Shown in pieces: positions 52,211 through 64,000 of a stretch of 64,000 bases of DNA (positions are counted from its first letter, which is position 1; each line of letters opens with the position of its first letter). The notes beneath the pieces are model-generated. The model was not told the DNA's origin and did not search any database. It saw only the letters and a program-made list of their open reading frames with translations. Origin of the DNA: Arenimonas terrae. Its GTDB lineage: Bacteria > Pseudomonadota > Gammaproteobacteria > Xanthomonadales > Xanthomonadaceae. The position numbers were made by a program, and so were the translations under genes. The DNA lies in assembly GCF_006265115.1 (NCBI RefSeq), contig NZ_SMDR01000001.1:1054001-1118000 (forward strand). The letters run 5' to 3'.

Positions 52211-53183
52211 ACGGCGGTGGCAGCACCTGCAGGGGATCCACGGGCTTGCCGTTGCGGCGCACCTCGAAGTGCAGCATGTCGCGGCTGGTGCCGCTGCGGC
52301 CGAGCTCGGCGATCTGCTGCCCGCCCTTCACCGCGCTGCCTTCGGTCACCAGGCGGCGGCGGTTGTGGGCATAGGCCGACAGCCATTCGTCGCTGTGCTT
52401 GACGATGATCAGCTCGCCGTAGCCGACCAGGCCGGCGCCCGAATACACCACCACGCCATCGGCGGCCGCGAACACCGGCTGGCCCGCATTGCCGGCGATG
52501 TCGATGCCCTGGCGCTTGGGGTCGCCCGCGACGAAGCGGCCGACCAGGGCCCCCTGGGCCGGCCAGCGCCAGCCGCTGGCGCTGACCGCCGAGGGCGGCG
52601 CGACCGGGGCGGCGACCGGGGCCGGCGGGTTCGACGAAGGCGCCGGTGCGACCGGGACCTGGCCCGCGACCGGCGCCGGATTGGCGGGACCGGGAACCAC
52701 GGCCGGAACCGGGGGCGTCGGACTCGCGACGGGCGGCGTGCCCGCGGCCACGGCCGGACCGGGTGCACCGCTGCCCGGCGGCAGCGGCCGTGAGATGGCG
52801 GGCCCGTTCGGCGTCGGCGCGCCCGGCCGGGGCGAGGCCGGCATGCCGGTGACCGATGTGCCGGCCGCGGGCGCCGCGGCACGCGGTCCGCGCAGCGTCA
52901 GGCGCTGGCCGGGATAGATCGTGTAGGGCGCCGGGATCCGGTTCCAGGCCGCGACTTCCCGGTAGTCCAGGCCGTGCCGGAAGGCGATGCCGTACATCGT
53001 GTCGCCCTGGCGCACCAGGTAAACGTCGCCCCGTTCGGCCCGCGGCGCGGAGCGCACTGGCGCCGAACTGGCCGGCCGCTCCGGGCGCGCGCCCTCGCGC
53101 TTGACCACGCGCGAATGGCCGCAGGCCGACAGCAGCACGGTGAAGGCGAGGAGCAGCAGGACGCGGATCAGCGGACGGGGCAT
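52209..53183 (-). CDS. nlpD: LysM/LytM lipoprotein NlpD (murein hydrolase activator)
   Basis: NlpD activates the amidase AmiC during septal peptidoglycan splitting. The 324-residue lipoprotein has lipobox LLSAC near residue 19 and a LysM domain (YLVRQGDTMYGIAFRHGLDY near 54-73). A Pro/Ala-rich linker of about 100 residues precedes a C-terminal M23 domain. The M23 metal ligands are missing: QGIDIAG replaces the HxxxD His, and MLHFEV replaces HxH. This matches enterobacterial NlpD, which is an activator and not an enzyme. The start MPRPLIRVL (53183) gives a proper lipoprotein signal. Confidence 0.92.
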   Translation of the reverse strand: MPRPLIRVLLLLAFTVLLSACGHSRVVKREGARPERPASSAPVRSAPRAERGDVYLVRQGDTMYGIAFRHGLDYREVAAWNRIPAPYTIYPGQRLTLRGPRAAAPAAGTSVTGMPASPRPGAPTPNGPAISRPLPPGSGAPGPAVAAGTPPVASPTPPVPAVVPGPANPAPVAGQVPVAPAPSSNPPAPVAAPVAPPSAVSASGWRWPAQGALVGRFVAGDPKRQGIDIAGNAGQPVFAAADGVVVYSGAGLVGYGELIIVKHSDEWLSAYAHNRRRLVTEGSAVKGGQQIAELGRSGTSRDMLHFEVRRNGKPVDPLQVLPPP

Positions 53184-53227
53184 GCGCGGAGTCGGGGGTC
53201 GGGACGTGCCGATGATAGCGCCAGCCT

Positions 53228-53821
53228 TCATGCGCCCTGCCCCCGCAGAAACAGCCAGGCCACCACGCCCACCAGCAGCACCAGGGCGGCCCAGCCCACC
53301 GGCTCGATGTGCTTGTGCAGCGCCTTCTCGGCGCGCTCGCCGCCCAGGCGGATGGCGCCGGCGACCAGGAACACGCGCTTGCCGCGACCGATCAGCGCGC
53401 CGAAGAAAAACGGCAGCAGCGGCATGCCGACGGCGCCGGAGGCGATCGTGAACACCTTGAACGGGATCGGTGTGAAGCCGGCGATCAGCAGCAGCCAGAA
53501 ACCATTTTCGGCCGCCTGCTGCTTGATGCTCTCGAATTCGGCGGCGTAACCCAGCCGCTCCACCAGCGGCATCGCCAGCTCGACCGCGAAATAGCCCAGC
53601 GCGTAGCCGATGAACATGCCGACCATCGACCCCGCCAGGCTGAGCGTGGCGAACCAGAACGCGCGCCTGGGCTGGGCCAGCGACATCGGCGCCAGCATCA
53701 CTTCGGGCGGGATCGGGAAGAAGATCGCCTCGATGAAGCTCAGGCCGGTCAGCAGCGCCGGCGCGCGCGGATGCCGGGACCAGGCCAGGGCGCGCACGTA
53801 CCACGGACGGAACAGTTCCAT
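53228..53821 (-). CDS. yqaA: YqaA family inner-membrane protein (DedA/VTT-like)
   Basis: A 197-residue protein with four to five helices. ALLTGLSFIEAIFFPIPPEV near 22-41 has the PIPPE signature, GSMVGMFIGYALGYFAVE lies near 63-80, and GFTPIPFKVFTIASGAVGM lies near 114-132. The pattern matches VTT/DedA-related YqaA proteins, which are implicated in membrane homeostasis and lipid scrambling. It sits in the conserved surE-pcm-yqaA-nlpD order. The ATG shares a base with the pcm stop. Confidence 0.92.
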   Translation of the reverse strand: MELFRPWYVRALAWSRHPRAPALLTGLSFIEAIFFPIPPEVMLAPMSLAQPRRAFWFATLSLAGSMVGMFIGYALGYFAVELAMPLVERLGYAAEFESIKQQAAENGFWLLLIAGFTPIPFKVFTIASGAVGMPLLPFFFGALIGRGKRVFLVAGAIRLGGERAEKALHKHIEPVGWAALVLLVGVVAWLFLRGQGA

Positions 53822-54498
53822 CAGAGCGTCCCAGGCAGCAGTGGCACGAATACGACGCCGCCCAGGTCTTCGCGCACCAGCTCGCCTTCCACGCGGCGGA
53901 TGCGCAGCAGGCGCTGGCCGTTGGCGGCGCCGATCGGCGCGACCAGGGTGCCGCCTTCGGGCAGCTGGTCGAACAGCGCCTGGTCCAGCGCGGCGGCGCC
54001 GGCGGTGACGATGATGCCGTCGAAGGGCGCGTATTCGGGCCAGCCGGCGCGGCCGTCGTCGTGTTTGGTGCGCACGTTCAGGCCGAGGTTGCGGAAGCGG
54101 CGCCGGGCCACCCGCAACAGCTCTTCGATACGCTCGACGCTGTAGGTCTCGAGCCCCAGCGTCGCCAGCACCGAGGCCTGGTAGCCGGAGCCGGTGCCGA
54201 CCTCGAGCACGCGCTGGGGCAGGCCGTTCTCGATCAGGGCGGCGGTCATGCGCGCCACCACCCAGGGCTGGGAAATGGTCTGGCCGTTGCCGATCGGCAG
54301 CGCGGTGTCTTCATAGGCGCGGCTGGCCAGCGCCTCGTCGATGAACAGGTGGCGCGGCACGGTGCGCATCGCGGTGAGCACGCGCTCGTCGTTGATGCCG
54401 CCTTCGGCGCGCAGGCGCTCGATCATGCGGTCGCGCGCGCGCTGCGAGGTCATGCCCAGGCCCTGGCTGGCGGGCTGGCTGTGGAAACGGGGCGTCAT
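53821..54498 (-). CDS. pcm: Protein-L-isoaspartate O-methyltransferase
   Basis: Pcm repairs isoaspartyl residues in aged proteins using SAM. The 225-residue enzyme contains [20 protein letters not shown] near 69-88, [20 protein letters not shown] near 105-124 (SAM site), [17 protein letters not shown] and [20 protein letters not shown]. The start is ATG 54498, overlapping the surE stop by 4 nt. [14 protein letters not shown], a second possible initiation point 15 residues in, is closer to the usual N-terminus. Confidence 0.96.
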   Translation of the reverse strand: MTPRFHSQPASQGLGMTSQRARDRMIERLRAEGGINDERVLTAMRTVPRHLFIDEALASRAYEDTALPIGNGQTISQPWVVARMTAALIENGLPQRVLEVGTGSGYQASVLATLGLETYSVERIEELLRVARRRFRNLGLNVRTKHDDGRAGWPEYAPFDGIIVTAGAAALDQALFDQLPEGGTLVAPIGAANGQRLLRIRRVEGELVREDLGGVVFVPLLPGTL

Positions 54499-55274
54499 GC
54501 GGATGGCTTCAGTCCTTCGCCGAGTCCGCCGACCCAGCTGGCGACCTTTTCCAGCGCCTGGTAGCGGGTCAGGTCGACGTGGATCGGGGTGATCGAGATG
54601 TGGCCGGTGCGCACCGCGTGGAAGTCGGTGCCAGGGCCGGCGTCCTGCTCGGGACCGGCCGGGCCGATCCACCACAACGGCCGGCCGCGCGGGTCCACCT
54701 GTTCGATGCAGGCCTCGGCGCGGTGCCGGTGGCCCAGGCGCGTGACCTCGTAGCCGCGCACTTCGTCCCAGGGCAGGTCGGGCACGTTGACGTTGAGGAT
54801 GGTGTCGGCGGGCAGCGGGTCCACCAGCAGGCGGGCAGTGATCTCGAGCGCGGCGCGGGCGGCGGTGTCGTAGTGGCGGGCCGAGGATTCGTGGGTGACC
54901 AGGGACATCGCGATCGCCGGCAGGCCCAGGAAGCGGCCTTCCATCGCCGCGGCGACGGTGCCCGAATAGATGACGTCGTCGCCGAGGTTGGCGGCGCTGT
55001 TGATGCCGGACACCACGATATCGGGGTCTTCGGCCAGCATGCCGGTCAGGGCCAGGTGCACGCAGTCGGTCGGGGTGCCGCCGACGCGCCAGACGCGCTC
55101 GGCGATTTCCTTGACCCGGATCGGCGCGTCCAGGGTCAGCGAATTGCTGGCGCCGGAACGGTCCCGGTCGGGCGCCACCACCGTCACTTCGTGGCCGGCG
55201 GCGCGCAGCCCCTCGGCCAGGACGCGGATGCCGGGGGCTTCCACGCCATCGTCATTGCTCACCAGTACGCGCAT
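54495..55274 (-). CDS. surE: 5'/3'-nucleotidase SurE
   Basis: SurE is a divalent-metal nucleoside monophosphatase linked to stress survival. The 259-residue product starts [20 protein letters not shown], with the DD metal ligands at residues 8-9. SGASNSLT near 39-46 and [20 protein letters not shown] near 92-111 supply further ligands (Ser39, Asn95). It is the first gene of the minus-strand surE-pcm-yqaA-nlpD operon. TATCAT upstream (55304-55299) is a possible -10. Confidence 0.97.
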   Translation of the reverse strand: MRVLVSNDDGVEAPGIRVLAEGLRAAGHEVTVVAPDRDRSGASNSLTLDAPIRVKEIAERVWRVGGTPTDCVHLALTGMLAEDPDIVVSGINSAANLGDDVIYSGTVAAAMEGRFLGLPAIAMSLVTHESSARHYDTAARAALEITARLLVDPLPADTILNVNVPDLPWDEVRGYEVTRLGHRHRAEACIEQVDPRGRPLWWIGPAGPEQDAGPGTDFHAVRTGHISITPIHVDLTRYQALEKVASWVGGLGEGLKPSA

Positions 55275-55364
55275 CAGGGGTCCCGCGGAAAGGAGGCCAT
55301 GATAACGGATGCACCCGCCCACGCGGCCACCTCGCGGTCACCCTCGCCGGGTTAGGCTTCGCGC

Positions 55365-55937
55365 ATGAAGAAAAAACCGCCCGCGATCAGCGCCGAGGAC
55401 GCCGCCCTGTTCCGCGGGTCGATCGACGGGGTGCGGCCGCTGGATCCGGCGCCCGCTCCGCCGGAGCGGCCACGTCCGGCCCCGGAGCCGCGCATGCAGG
55501 TCCGGGACGAGGCCGAAGCGCTGGCCCAGTCGCGCACCGCCGCCTGGATGGAAGCCACCATCGATGCCGCCGAGGCCCTGGCCTACCGGCGCGACGAAGT
55601 GCCGGAGAAGGTGCTAAAGACGCTGCGCCGCGGCCAGTACAGCATCGGCGGCGAACTCGACCTTCACCAACTGCGGGCGCACGAGGCGGAGAGGTGGCTG
55701 CGGGAGTTTCTGGCCCAGTCGCGGGCCGAGGGCCTGGCCTGCGTGCGCATCATCCACGGCAAGGGGCTGCGCGCCGTCGAAGGCGGCTCGGTGCTCAAGG
55801 CATTGGTGGACCGGATGCTGCGGCAGCGCTCGGACGTCCTGGCCTTCGCCTCCGCGCCGGAAGCGATGGGAGGGACCGGGGCGGTGCTCGTCCTGCTCGC
55901 CCGCCGCCGGGCGGGCGAGCAGGGGCCTACGGCCTAG
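55365..55937 (+). CDS. smrA: Smr-domain DNA/RNA endonuclease-like protein
   Basis: A 190-residue protein with a disordered, Pro-rich N-terminus and a C-terminal Smr (MutS-related) domain: GELDLHQLRAHEAERWLREF near 97-116 and RIIHGKGLRAVEGGSVLK near 127-144, with the LDLH and HGKG motifs. Smr proteins nick branched DNA (SmrA-type) or cut mRNA at collided ribosomes (SmrB-type); which applies here is unclear. TAGGCT 7 bp before the ATG could give a leaderless transcript. The gene lies between surE and truD on the opposite strand, a place where many relatives have surE directly after truD. Confidence 0.88.
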   Translation: MKKKPPAISAEDAALFRGSIDGVRPLDPAPAPPERPRPAPEPRMQVRDEAEALAQSRTAAWMEATIDAAEALAYRRDEVPEKVLKTLRRGQYSIGGELDLHQLRAHEAERWLREFLAQSRAEGLACVRIIHGKGLRAVEGGSVLKALVDRMLRQRSDVLAFASAPEAMGGTGAVLVLLARRRAGEQGPTA

Positions 55938-55940
55938 GCC

Positions 55941-56162
55941 TCAGGGCTTGTCGCGATCGCGATTGCGCGGCGGATTGACCCAGACGACGTCCACGCCCGC
56001 GGCCTTGGACGCCTTTTCGACGGCGGCCATGTAATCGCGGTCATAGCTGAACGCCGGGTCCCGGGCGCTGTCAGGGGCCATCTGGGCCGTTCCGGTACTT
56101 GCGCAGCCGATCAGGAGCAGGCTGCCAACGACAAGGCTGATGCACTTGCAGGCGGTGTTCAT
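55941..56162 (-). CDS. Small putative lipoprotein
   Basis: A 73-residue product with lipoprotein signal MNTACKCISLVVGSLLLIGC (Cys20 as the acylation site) and a short mature part (DPAFSYDRDYMAAVEKASKA). No family recognised. The start is supported by AGGAGGTC 6 nt before ATG 56162. Its stop is 3 bp from the Smr gene stop (convergent). Being on the same strand as truD and directly downstream of it, it may be the last gene of that operon. Confidence 0.7.
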   Translation of the reverse strand: MNTACKCISLVVGSLLLIGCASTGTAQMAPDSARDPAFSYDRDYMAAVEKASKAAGVDVVWVNPPRNRDRDKP

Positions 56163-56244
56163 AGCGACCTCCTTAGGGCAGGACAACCGCGCCATGAGCG
56201 TACTCCCGGCGTTGCCGGCTGCAAGTGCCGGAATTGCCGTTTCG

Positions 56245-57270
56245 TCACTCCGGACGTGCTTCCCGCACCTCGCCCAGTTCGGCCAACAGGCCGGTGGCAT
56301 AGGCGCCCGGCGGCAGGCCGAACTCCAGCTGCAGGCAGCCGGATTCGGGCCAGGTCCAGGCCAGGCCGTCCACGCGCACCCGCAGCGCCCGCCGCTCCTG
56401 CTTCAGGCCCGCCGCCTCCAGCCCCGCACGCAGGTCGGCGAAGGGTTCGACGGCGGTCAGCTCGAGGGCGCGCACCGCCCCGGTCGGGCGCAGTTCGCCC
56501 AGGCCCCACATCGGCCCGGTGGCATGGATGTCCTGGCGGGCGACCCGCTCGGCCAGGGCCGGGCTGACCGGCTCCGGCCCGAACACGCTCTGGCTGCCGT
56601 CGAGCATCCAGACCTCGCCCTCGGCGCCCGCGGCCCAGCTGCCGTCGGCCACCCGCGCCGACAGCACGGCGTTGAACAGTTCCGAGCGCGCCGCGGAGAG
56701 GTAGATCGAACGCTGGTCGCGGTGCACCCGCTGGCCGGCGAACATGCGCCGCGCCGACTCGACATTGTCGCCGTCGCGTCCGAACCGCTGGTCGCCAAAA
56801 AAGTTGGGCAGGCCGGAACCGGCGATCGCCTGCAGCCGCTGCTCGACCGCCGCCCGCTCGCCCTCGAGCTCGCGCAGCACCAGCACGAAACGGTTGCCCT
56901 TGAGCGCACCGCGCGGGAGTTTGCGGTTGTGCCAGACCGAGCCCAGCACCCGCAGGTCGTCGGACACCAGGCCGTCCAGGTCCGGCGCCACGCGCTTGGG
57001 GAAATGCACCGAGAAGCGCTGGCGCGTCACCGCGTGCCGGTCCTTCATGCCGGCGTAGCCGACGCCCATCTCGGGGATGCCGGCCCAGCGCGCGATGCGC
57101 TTGGCCGCGTGCGCGGTGTTCATGCCGCGCTTCTCGACCGTCAGCAGCAGGTGTTCGCCCTGCCCCGCCGGCTCGAAACCGTCCACTTCCTCGACCTGGA
57201 AGTCTTCGGGCCGGCTGCGGAACACCGCCTGCAGCGCCGGCGGGCCGAACGCCCGCGGCCGGCCGCTCAC
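56245..57270 (-). CDS. truD: tRNA pseudouridine(13) synthase TruD
   Basis: TruD makes pseudouridine 13 in tRNA-Glu. The 341-residue enzyme has [20 protein letters not shown] near 18-37, [20 protein letters not shown] near 72-91 with the catalytic Asp (MKDR), and [20 protein letters not shown]. It also has the TRUD insertion domain with [18 protein letters not shown] near 152-169. The start is GTG 57270, overlapping the ispF stop (GTGA). No in-frame ATG lies between ispF and the conserved region. Confidence 0.96.
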   Translation of the reverse strand: MSGRPRAFGPPALQAVFRSRPEDFQVEEVDGFEPAGQGEHLLLTVEKRGMNTAHAAKRIARWAGIPEMGVGYAGMKDRHAVTRQRFSVHFPKRVAPDLDGLVSDDLRVLGSVWHNRKLPRGALKGNRFVLVLRELEGERAAVEQRLQAIAGSGLPNFFGDQRFGRDGDNVESARRMFAGQRVHRDQRSIYLSAARSELFNAVLSARVADGSWAAGAEGEVWMLDGSQSVFGPEPVSPALAERVARQDIHATGPMWGLGELRPTGAVRALELTAVEPFADLRAGLEAAGLKQERRALRVRVDGLAWTWPESGCLQLEFGLPPGAYATGLLAELGEVREARPE

Positions 57271-57752
57271 GCGCGCACCAGCAGGGCCACGGCCATCGCC
57301 GCCAGGCCTTCGCCGCGGCCGGTGAAACCGAGCTTCTCGGATGTCGTGGCCTTGACGCTGACCGCGTCGACGTCGACGCCGAGGTCGGCGGCCAGGTGGG
57401 CGCGCATCGCCGCGGCGTGCGGCGCCACCTTCGGGCGTTCGCAGACCACGGTGATGTCGGCATTGCCCAGGCGCCAGCCGCGCTCGGCCAGCAGCGCGCC
57501 GCAATGGCGCAGGAACACGCGGCTGTCGGCGCCCTTCCAGCGCGGGTCGGACGGCGGGAAATGCACGCCGATGTCGCCCAGTGCCAGCGCGCCCAGCAGG
57601 GCGTCGCAGAGCGCATGGATCACCACGTCGCCGTCGGAATGCGCCAGCACGCCGCGCTCGTGCGCGATGCGCACGCCGCCCATCACCACGTGGTCGCCCT
57701 CGCCGAAGGCGTGCACGTCGTAACCCTGGCCGATGCGGATGCCGCTGTTCAT
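57267..57752 (-). CDS. ispF: 2-C-methyl-D-erythritol 2,4-cyclodiphosphate synthase
   Basis: IspF forms MEcPP in the non-mevalonate isoprenoid pathway. The 161-residue zinc enzyme has [13 protein letters not shown] near residues 8-20 (Asp and His zinc ligands), [19 protein letters not shown] near 36-54 (third ligand, His), [18 protein letters not shown] near 60-77, and [20 protein letters not shown] near 136-155. The start overlaps the ispD stop. Together ispD and ispF cover two steps of the pathway. Confidence 0.98.
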   Translation of the reverse strand: MNSGIRIGQGYDVHAFGEGDHVVMGGVRIAHERGVLAHSDGDVVIHALCDALLGALALGDIGVHFPPSDPRWKGADSRVFLRHCGALLAERGWRLGNADITVVCERPKVAPHAAAMRAHLAADLGVDVDAVSVKATTSEKLGFTGRGEGLAAMAVALLVRA

Positions 57753-58450
57753 GTGACCGGTGCCTTTCCTGCCCGTGACAGGATGAATTCCGCCAGCGCC
57801 AGGTCGGCGGGCGTGGTGACCTTGAGGTTGTCCTCGCGCCCCTCGACCAGGCACGGCCGCAGGCCCAGGCGCTCGAGCGCCATCGCCTCGTCGGTGGCCT
57901 TGATGCCGGCATGCAGCGCCGCCAGCAGCGCGCGGGTCAGGCCGCCGCGGCGGAACAACTGCGGCGTCAGCGCGCGCCACAGGCCGTCGCGCGGTTCGGT
58001 GGACTGGCTGTGGCCGGTGGCGTCGGCGCGCTTGAGCGTGTCGCGCACCGGCGCTGCGAGCAGCGCGCCGACCGGATGCGCCTGGCCGATCGCGAGCAGG
58101 CGCGCCAGGTCGTCGGCATGCAGGCAGGGGCGCGCGGCGTCGTGCACCAGCACCCACTGGTCTTCGCTGACGCTGGCCGGCAGGGCCTGCAGGCCGGCGA
58201 GCACCGAATCGGCGCGTTCGCCGCCGCCGACGCAGGTCAGCACCGGCTTGCCGCCGAGCTCGCGCCAGCCCGGCCACCAGGGATCATCGGCGGCGACCGC
58301 GACCATCACGCCGTCGACGTCGTCGTGTGAGAGCACGGCGAGCAGGCTGTGTTCGATCAACGGACGCCCGGCGAGCGTGAGGTACTGCTTGGGCGTTTCG
58401 CCGCCGAACCGGCGGCCCTGGCCCGCGGCCGGCACGACGGCCCAGGTCAT
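57749..58450 (-). CDS. ispD: 2-C-methyl-D-erythritol 4-phosphate cytidylyltransferase
   Basis: IspD attaches CMP to MEP in isoprenoid synthesis. The 233-residue nucleotidyltransferase begins [20 protein letters not shown] near residues 5-24, the CTP-binding G-x-G-x-R-x8-K pattern. It contains [19 protein letters not shown] near 104-122 and [17 protein letters not shown] and [16 protein letters not shown] in the C-terminal part. It overlaps ftsB upstream and ispF downstream by 4 nt each. Confidence 0.97.
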   Translation of the reverse strand: MTWAVVPAAGQGRRFGGETPKQYLTLAGRPLIEHSLLAVLSHDDVDGVMVAVAADDPWWPGWRELGGKPVLTCVGGGERADSVLAGLQALPASVSEDQWVLVHDAARPCLHADDLARLLAIGQAHPVGALLAAPVRDTLKRADATGHSQSTEPRDGLWRALTPQLFRRGGLTRALLAALHAGIKATDEAMALERLGLRPCLVEGREDNLKVTTPADLALAEFILSRAGKAPVT

Positions 58451-58785
58451 TGCGCCGGGTCCGCGCCGGTTCCGGCTTCGGCGTCGACGTCGGGTTGTTT
58501 CGTCGCGTCCGGATCGACCACCCGGTAGAAGGTCTCGCCCGGCTTGATCATGCCCAGCTCGCTGCGGGCGCGGTCCTCGACCGCGGCCTCGCCCGACTTG
58601 AGGTCCTCGACCTCGGCCTCCAGCGCATCGTTGCGCTGCTGCAGGCGGGCGTTTTCGCTGCGCTGCTCGCCTACCCGAACCTGGAGCTCACGCGCCTCGC
58701 CCAGGCCGCCTTCGCCCCACCACAGCTTCGCCTGCAGGGCCGCGAAGGCCAGCAGGAGCAGGGCGAGGACCCACCAGCGGCGCAA
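58447..58785 (-). CDS. ftsB: Cell division protein FtsB
   Basis: FtsB is a single-pass divisome protein that pairs with FtsL and FtsQ. The 112-residue product has one N-terminal helix (RRWWVLALLLLAFAALQAK), a periplasmic coiled coil (ENARLQQRNDALEAEVEDLK) and the conserved block EDRARSELGMIKPGETFYRV near 67-86. No ATG or GTG exists in frame between the eno stop and the membrane helix. I therefore assign TTG at 58785, giving the normal family N-terminus. The stop overlaps the ispD start. Confidence 0.92.
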   Translation of the reverse strand: MRRWWVLALLLLAFAALQAKLWWGEGGLGEARELQVRVGEQRSENARLQQRNDALEAEVEDLKSGEAAVEDRARSELGMIKPGETFYRVVDPDATKQPDVDAEAGTGADPAQ

Positions 58786-58795
58786 GGGCGTCGGC

Positions 58796-60571
<1,776 letters not shown>

Positions 60572-60575
<4 letters not shown>

Positions 60576-61404
60576 AGCGTGTCCTCCAGGAAGCCGTTCT
60601 TCTTGGTGATGCGGTCGATTTCGAGCAGCGTGGACAGCAGCGCTTCCATCTTCGGCAGCGGCCAGGCGTTGGGGCCGTCGCTGAGCGCCTTGTCAGGGTC
60701 CGGATGGGTTTCCATGAAGATGCCGCTGATGCCCACGGCCATGGCCGCGCGCGACAGCACCGGCACGAACTCGCGCTGGCCGCCGGACTTGCCGCCGGCG
60801 CCGCCGGGCAGCTGCACCGAATGGGTGGCGTCGAACACCACCGGGCAGCCGGTGTCGCGCATCACGCTGAGCGAACGCATGTCGGAGACCAGGTTGTTGT
60901 AGCCGAAGCTGGCGCCGCGTTCGCAGGCCATGATCTGCGGGTTGCCGGTGGCGCGCGCCTTGTCGGTGACGTGTTTCATCTCCCAGGGCGACAGGAACTG
61001 GCCCTTCTTGATGTTGACCGGGCGACCGGCGCTGGCGACCTTCTGGATGAAATCGGTCTGCCGGCACAGGAAGGCCGGCGTCTGCAGCACGTCCACCACC
61101 GAGGCCACTTCGTCCATCGGCGTGTATTCGTGCACGTCGGTGATGACCGGCACGCCGATCTGGCGCTTCACTTCGGCCAGCACCTTCAGGCCCGCTTCCA
61201 GGCCCGGGCCGCGGAAGCTGGTGCCCGAGGTTCGGTTGGCCTTGTCGAAGCTGGACTTGAAGATGAAGTGGATGCCGAGTCGGCCGGTGATTTCCTTCAG
61301 CTGCCCGGCGACATCGAGCTGCAGCTGCTCGGACTCGATCACGCAGGGGCCGGCGATCAAGAAGAAGGGCTGGTCCAGGCCAACCTTGAAACCGCAGAGT
61401 TCCA

Positions 61405-61405
<1 letters not shown>
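60572..61405 (-). CDS. kdsA: 3-deoxy-8-phosphooctulonate synthase (KDO 8-P synthase)
   Basis: KdsA makes KDO-8-phosphate from PEP and arabinose 5-phosphate for lipopolysaccharide inner core. The 277-residue enzyme has [20 protein letters not shown] near 13-32, [20 protein letters not shown] near 49-68, [36 protein letters not shown] and [14 protein letters not shown] near 195-208. The ATG shares a base with the pyrG stop (TGATG). With eno following, PEP supply and use are encoded side by side. Confidence 0.97.
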
Positions 61406-63132
<1,727 letters not shown>

Positions 63133-63236
63133 TCAAGGGCTTGCGCCGCCGGGGCGGCCGGCCCGGCTTGACCACCCCGGCCCCGGCGCCCATCCTGCGG
63201 GCCTCGCGCCACCACCCGCCCCGAGCCCCCTGCCTG

Positions 63237-64000
63237 ATGAACACCCGCTACAACGCCGCCGACATCGAAGTCCTCTCGGGCCTGGACCCGGTCAAGCGCC
63301 GCCCCGGCATGTATACCGACACCACCCGGCCCAACCACCTGGCCCAGGAGGTCGTGGACAACTCGGTGGACGAGGCCCTGGCCGGGCACGCGAAGACGGT
63401 CGAGGTGACGGTCTACGCGGACGGCAGCGTCGAGGTCTCGGACGATGGCCGCGGCATGCCGGTGGACATCCACCCGGAGGAGAAGATCCCAGGCGTCGAG
63501 CTGATCCTCACGCGCCTGCACGCGGGCGGCAAGTTCAGCGGCAAGAACTACACCTTCTCGGGCGGCCTGCACGGCGTCGGCGTCAGCGTGGTGAATGCGC
63601 TGTCGAAGAAGACCGAGGTCTTCATCAAGCGCGACGGCAACGAATACCGCATGGAGTTCCGCGACGGCGACCGCAGCTCGCCGCTGGAAGTGATCGGCAC
63701 CGTCGGCAAGCGCAATACCGGCACGCGCGTGCGCTTCTGGCCGGACCCGAAGTATTTCGACACGCCCAAGATCGCGGTGAAGGCCCTGCGCCACCTGCTG
63801 CGCGCAAAGGCCGTGCTGTGCCCGGGCCTGACCGTGAAGCTGTTCGACGAGGCCAGCGGCGAGCGCAACGAATGGTTCTACGAAAACGGCCTGCGCGACT
63901 ACCTGCGCGGCGAACTCACCGGCCGCGACCTGCTGCCGGCCGAGCTGTTCACCGGCCACCTGGGCAAGGAAAACGAAGTGGTGGACTGGGCCGTGGCCTG
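63237..64000 (+). CDS. parE: DNA topoisomerase IV subunit B, C-terminus beyond window
   Basis: ParE is the ATPase subunit of topoisomerase IV, which decatenates daughter chromosomes. The 254 residues visible cover the GHKL ATPase domain: [20 protein letters not shown] near 11-30, [15 protein letters not shown] near 38, [20 protein letters not shown] near 66-85 and [15 protein letters not shown] near 110-124. [13 protein letters not shown] and [20 protein letters not shown] are ParE-type and distinguish it from GyrB. The start ATG 63237 is divergent from pyrG. The frame is still open at the right edge. Confidence 0.96.
   Translation, partial: MNTRYNAADIEVLSGLDPVKRRPGMYTDTTRPNHLAQEVVDNSVDEALAGHAKTVEVTVYADGSVEVSDDGRGMPVDIHPEEKIPGVELILTRLHAGGKFSGKNYTFSGGLHGVGVSVVNALSKKTEVFIKRDGNEYRMEFRDGDRSSPLEVIGTVGKRNTGTRVRFWPDPKYFDTPKIAVKALRHLLRAKAVLCPGLTVKLFDEASGERNEWFYENGLRDYLRGELTGRDLLPAELFTGHLGKENEVVDWAVA

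Noticed and set aside
52209-53183. Active M23 endopeptidase
   Set aside because: The metal-binding His residues are replaced, and gene order matches nlpD; it is an activator-type LytM protein.

Overview
The window is GC-rich, densely packed bacterial DNA carrying mostly housekeeping operons. Gene content and order point to a gammaproteobacterium of the order Lysobacterales (Xanthomonadales), in the Lysobacter/Luteimonas/Xanthomonas neighbourhood. The clues are the miaA-hfq-hflX-hflK-hflC-DUF2065-purA block, the pyrG-kdsA-eno-ftsB-ispD-ispF-truD block, the surE-pcm-yqaA-nlpD block, a DUF4139 secreted protein, and structured intergenic repeats. This placement is inference from gene order and composition; no 16S rRNA gene is present.

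Layout. 1-5.4 kb: obg (cut by the left edge), rpmA and rplU on the minus strand, then uvrA and a hotdog thioesterase. 5.4-10.9 kb: a PCuAC copper chaperone, a DUF4139 protein, a crotonase, a small lipoprotein, a mercaptopyruvate sulfurtransferase, a Nudix CoA pyrophosphatase, DUF1289 and an FKBP. 11-16.3 kb: a crotonase, then rnfC-rnfD-rnfG-rnfE-nth, without rnfA or rnfB. 16.3-22.2 kb: phosphate acquisition (a polyphosphate/phosphate-type porin, pstSCAB, phoU), with TGTCA-rich repeats before the porin and before pstS. 22.2-25.9 kb: two inverted copies of a hairpin repeat, then a tandem glycine riboswitch and gcvP. 26.2-29.4 kb: an ECF sigma factor and a four-gene cluster for a modified-peptide metallophore: a Cys-rich EGKCG-repeat precursor, an MNIO/DUF692 enzyme, a DUF2063 partner and a DoxX-type membrane protein. 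29.4-33.9 kb: rnt, a small membrane protein, rlmB, rnr and tRNA-Leu(CAG). 33.9-38.4 kb: a TPR-sulfotransferase, cstA and a YbdD-type protein. 38.5-46.3 kb: purA, DUF2065, hflC, hflK, hflX, hfq, miaA and putP, all on the minus strand. 46.4-47.5 kb: an AlkB-type hydroxylase. 47.5-47.9 kb: two 64-bp direct repeats rich in DnaA-box-like nonamers. 47.9-55.3 kb: folP, ftsH, rlmE, yhbY, a Mth938-type gene, nlpD, yqaA, pcm and surE, with a 33-bp perfect inverted repeat at one convergent junction. 55.4-63.1 kb: an Smr-domain gene, then the truD-ispF-ispD-ftsB-eno-lipoprotein-kdsA-pyrG run. From 63.2 kb: parE, cut by the right edge.

The least ordinary region is 26.2-29.4 kb. The precursor has ten cysteines, every one in an EGxCG motif. 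These are arranged in five blocks separated by spacers of exactly six residues, and the genes for the predicted modification enzyme and its partner follow directly. Related clusters (HvfABCX, bufferins) make copper-binding peptides whose cysteines are post-translationally modified. Applying that role here is inference from gene content and motif pattern.

Most genes overlap or abut their neighbours (ATGA, GTGA, TGATG junctions), so they probably form a few long transcripts. Where hairpin-plus-T terminators and -10 elements (often TAGAAT) can be read, they mark operon boundaries and are listed.
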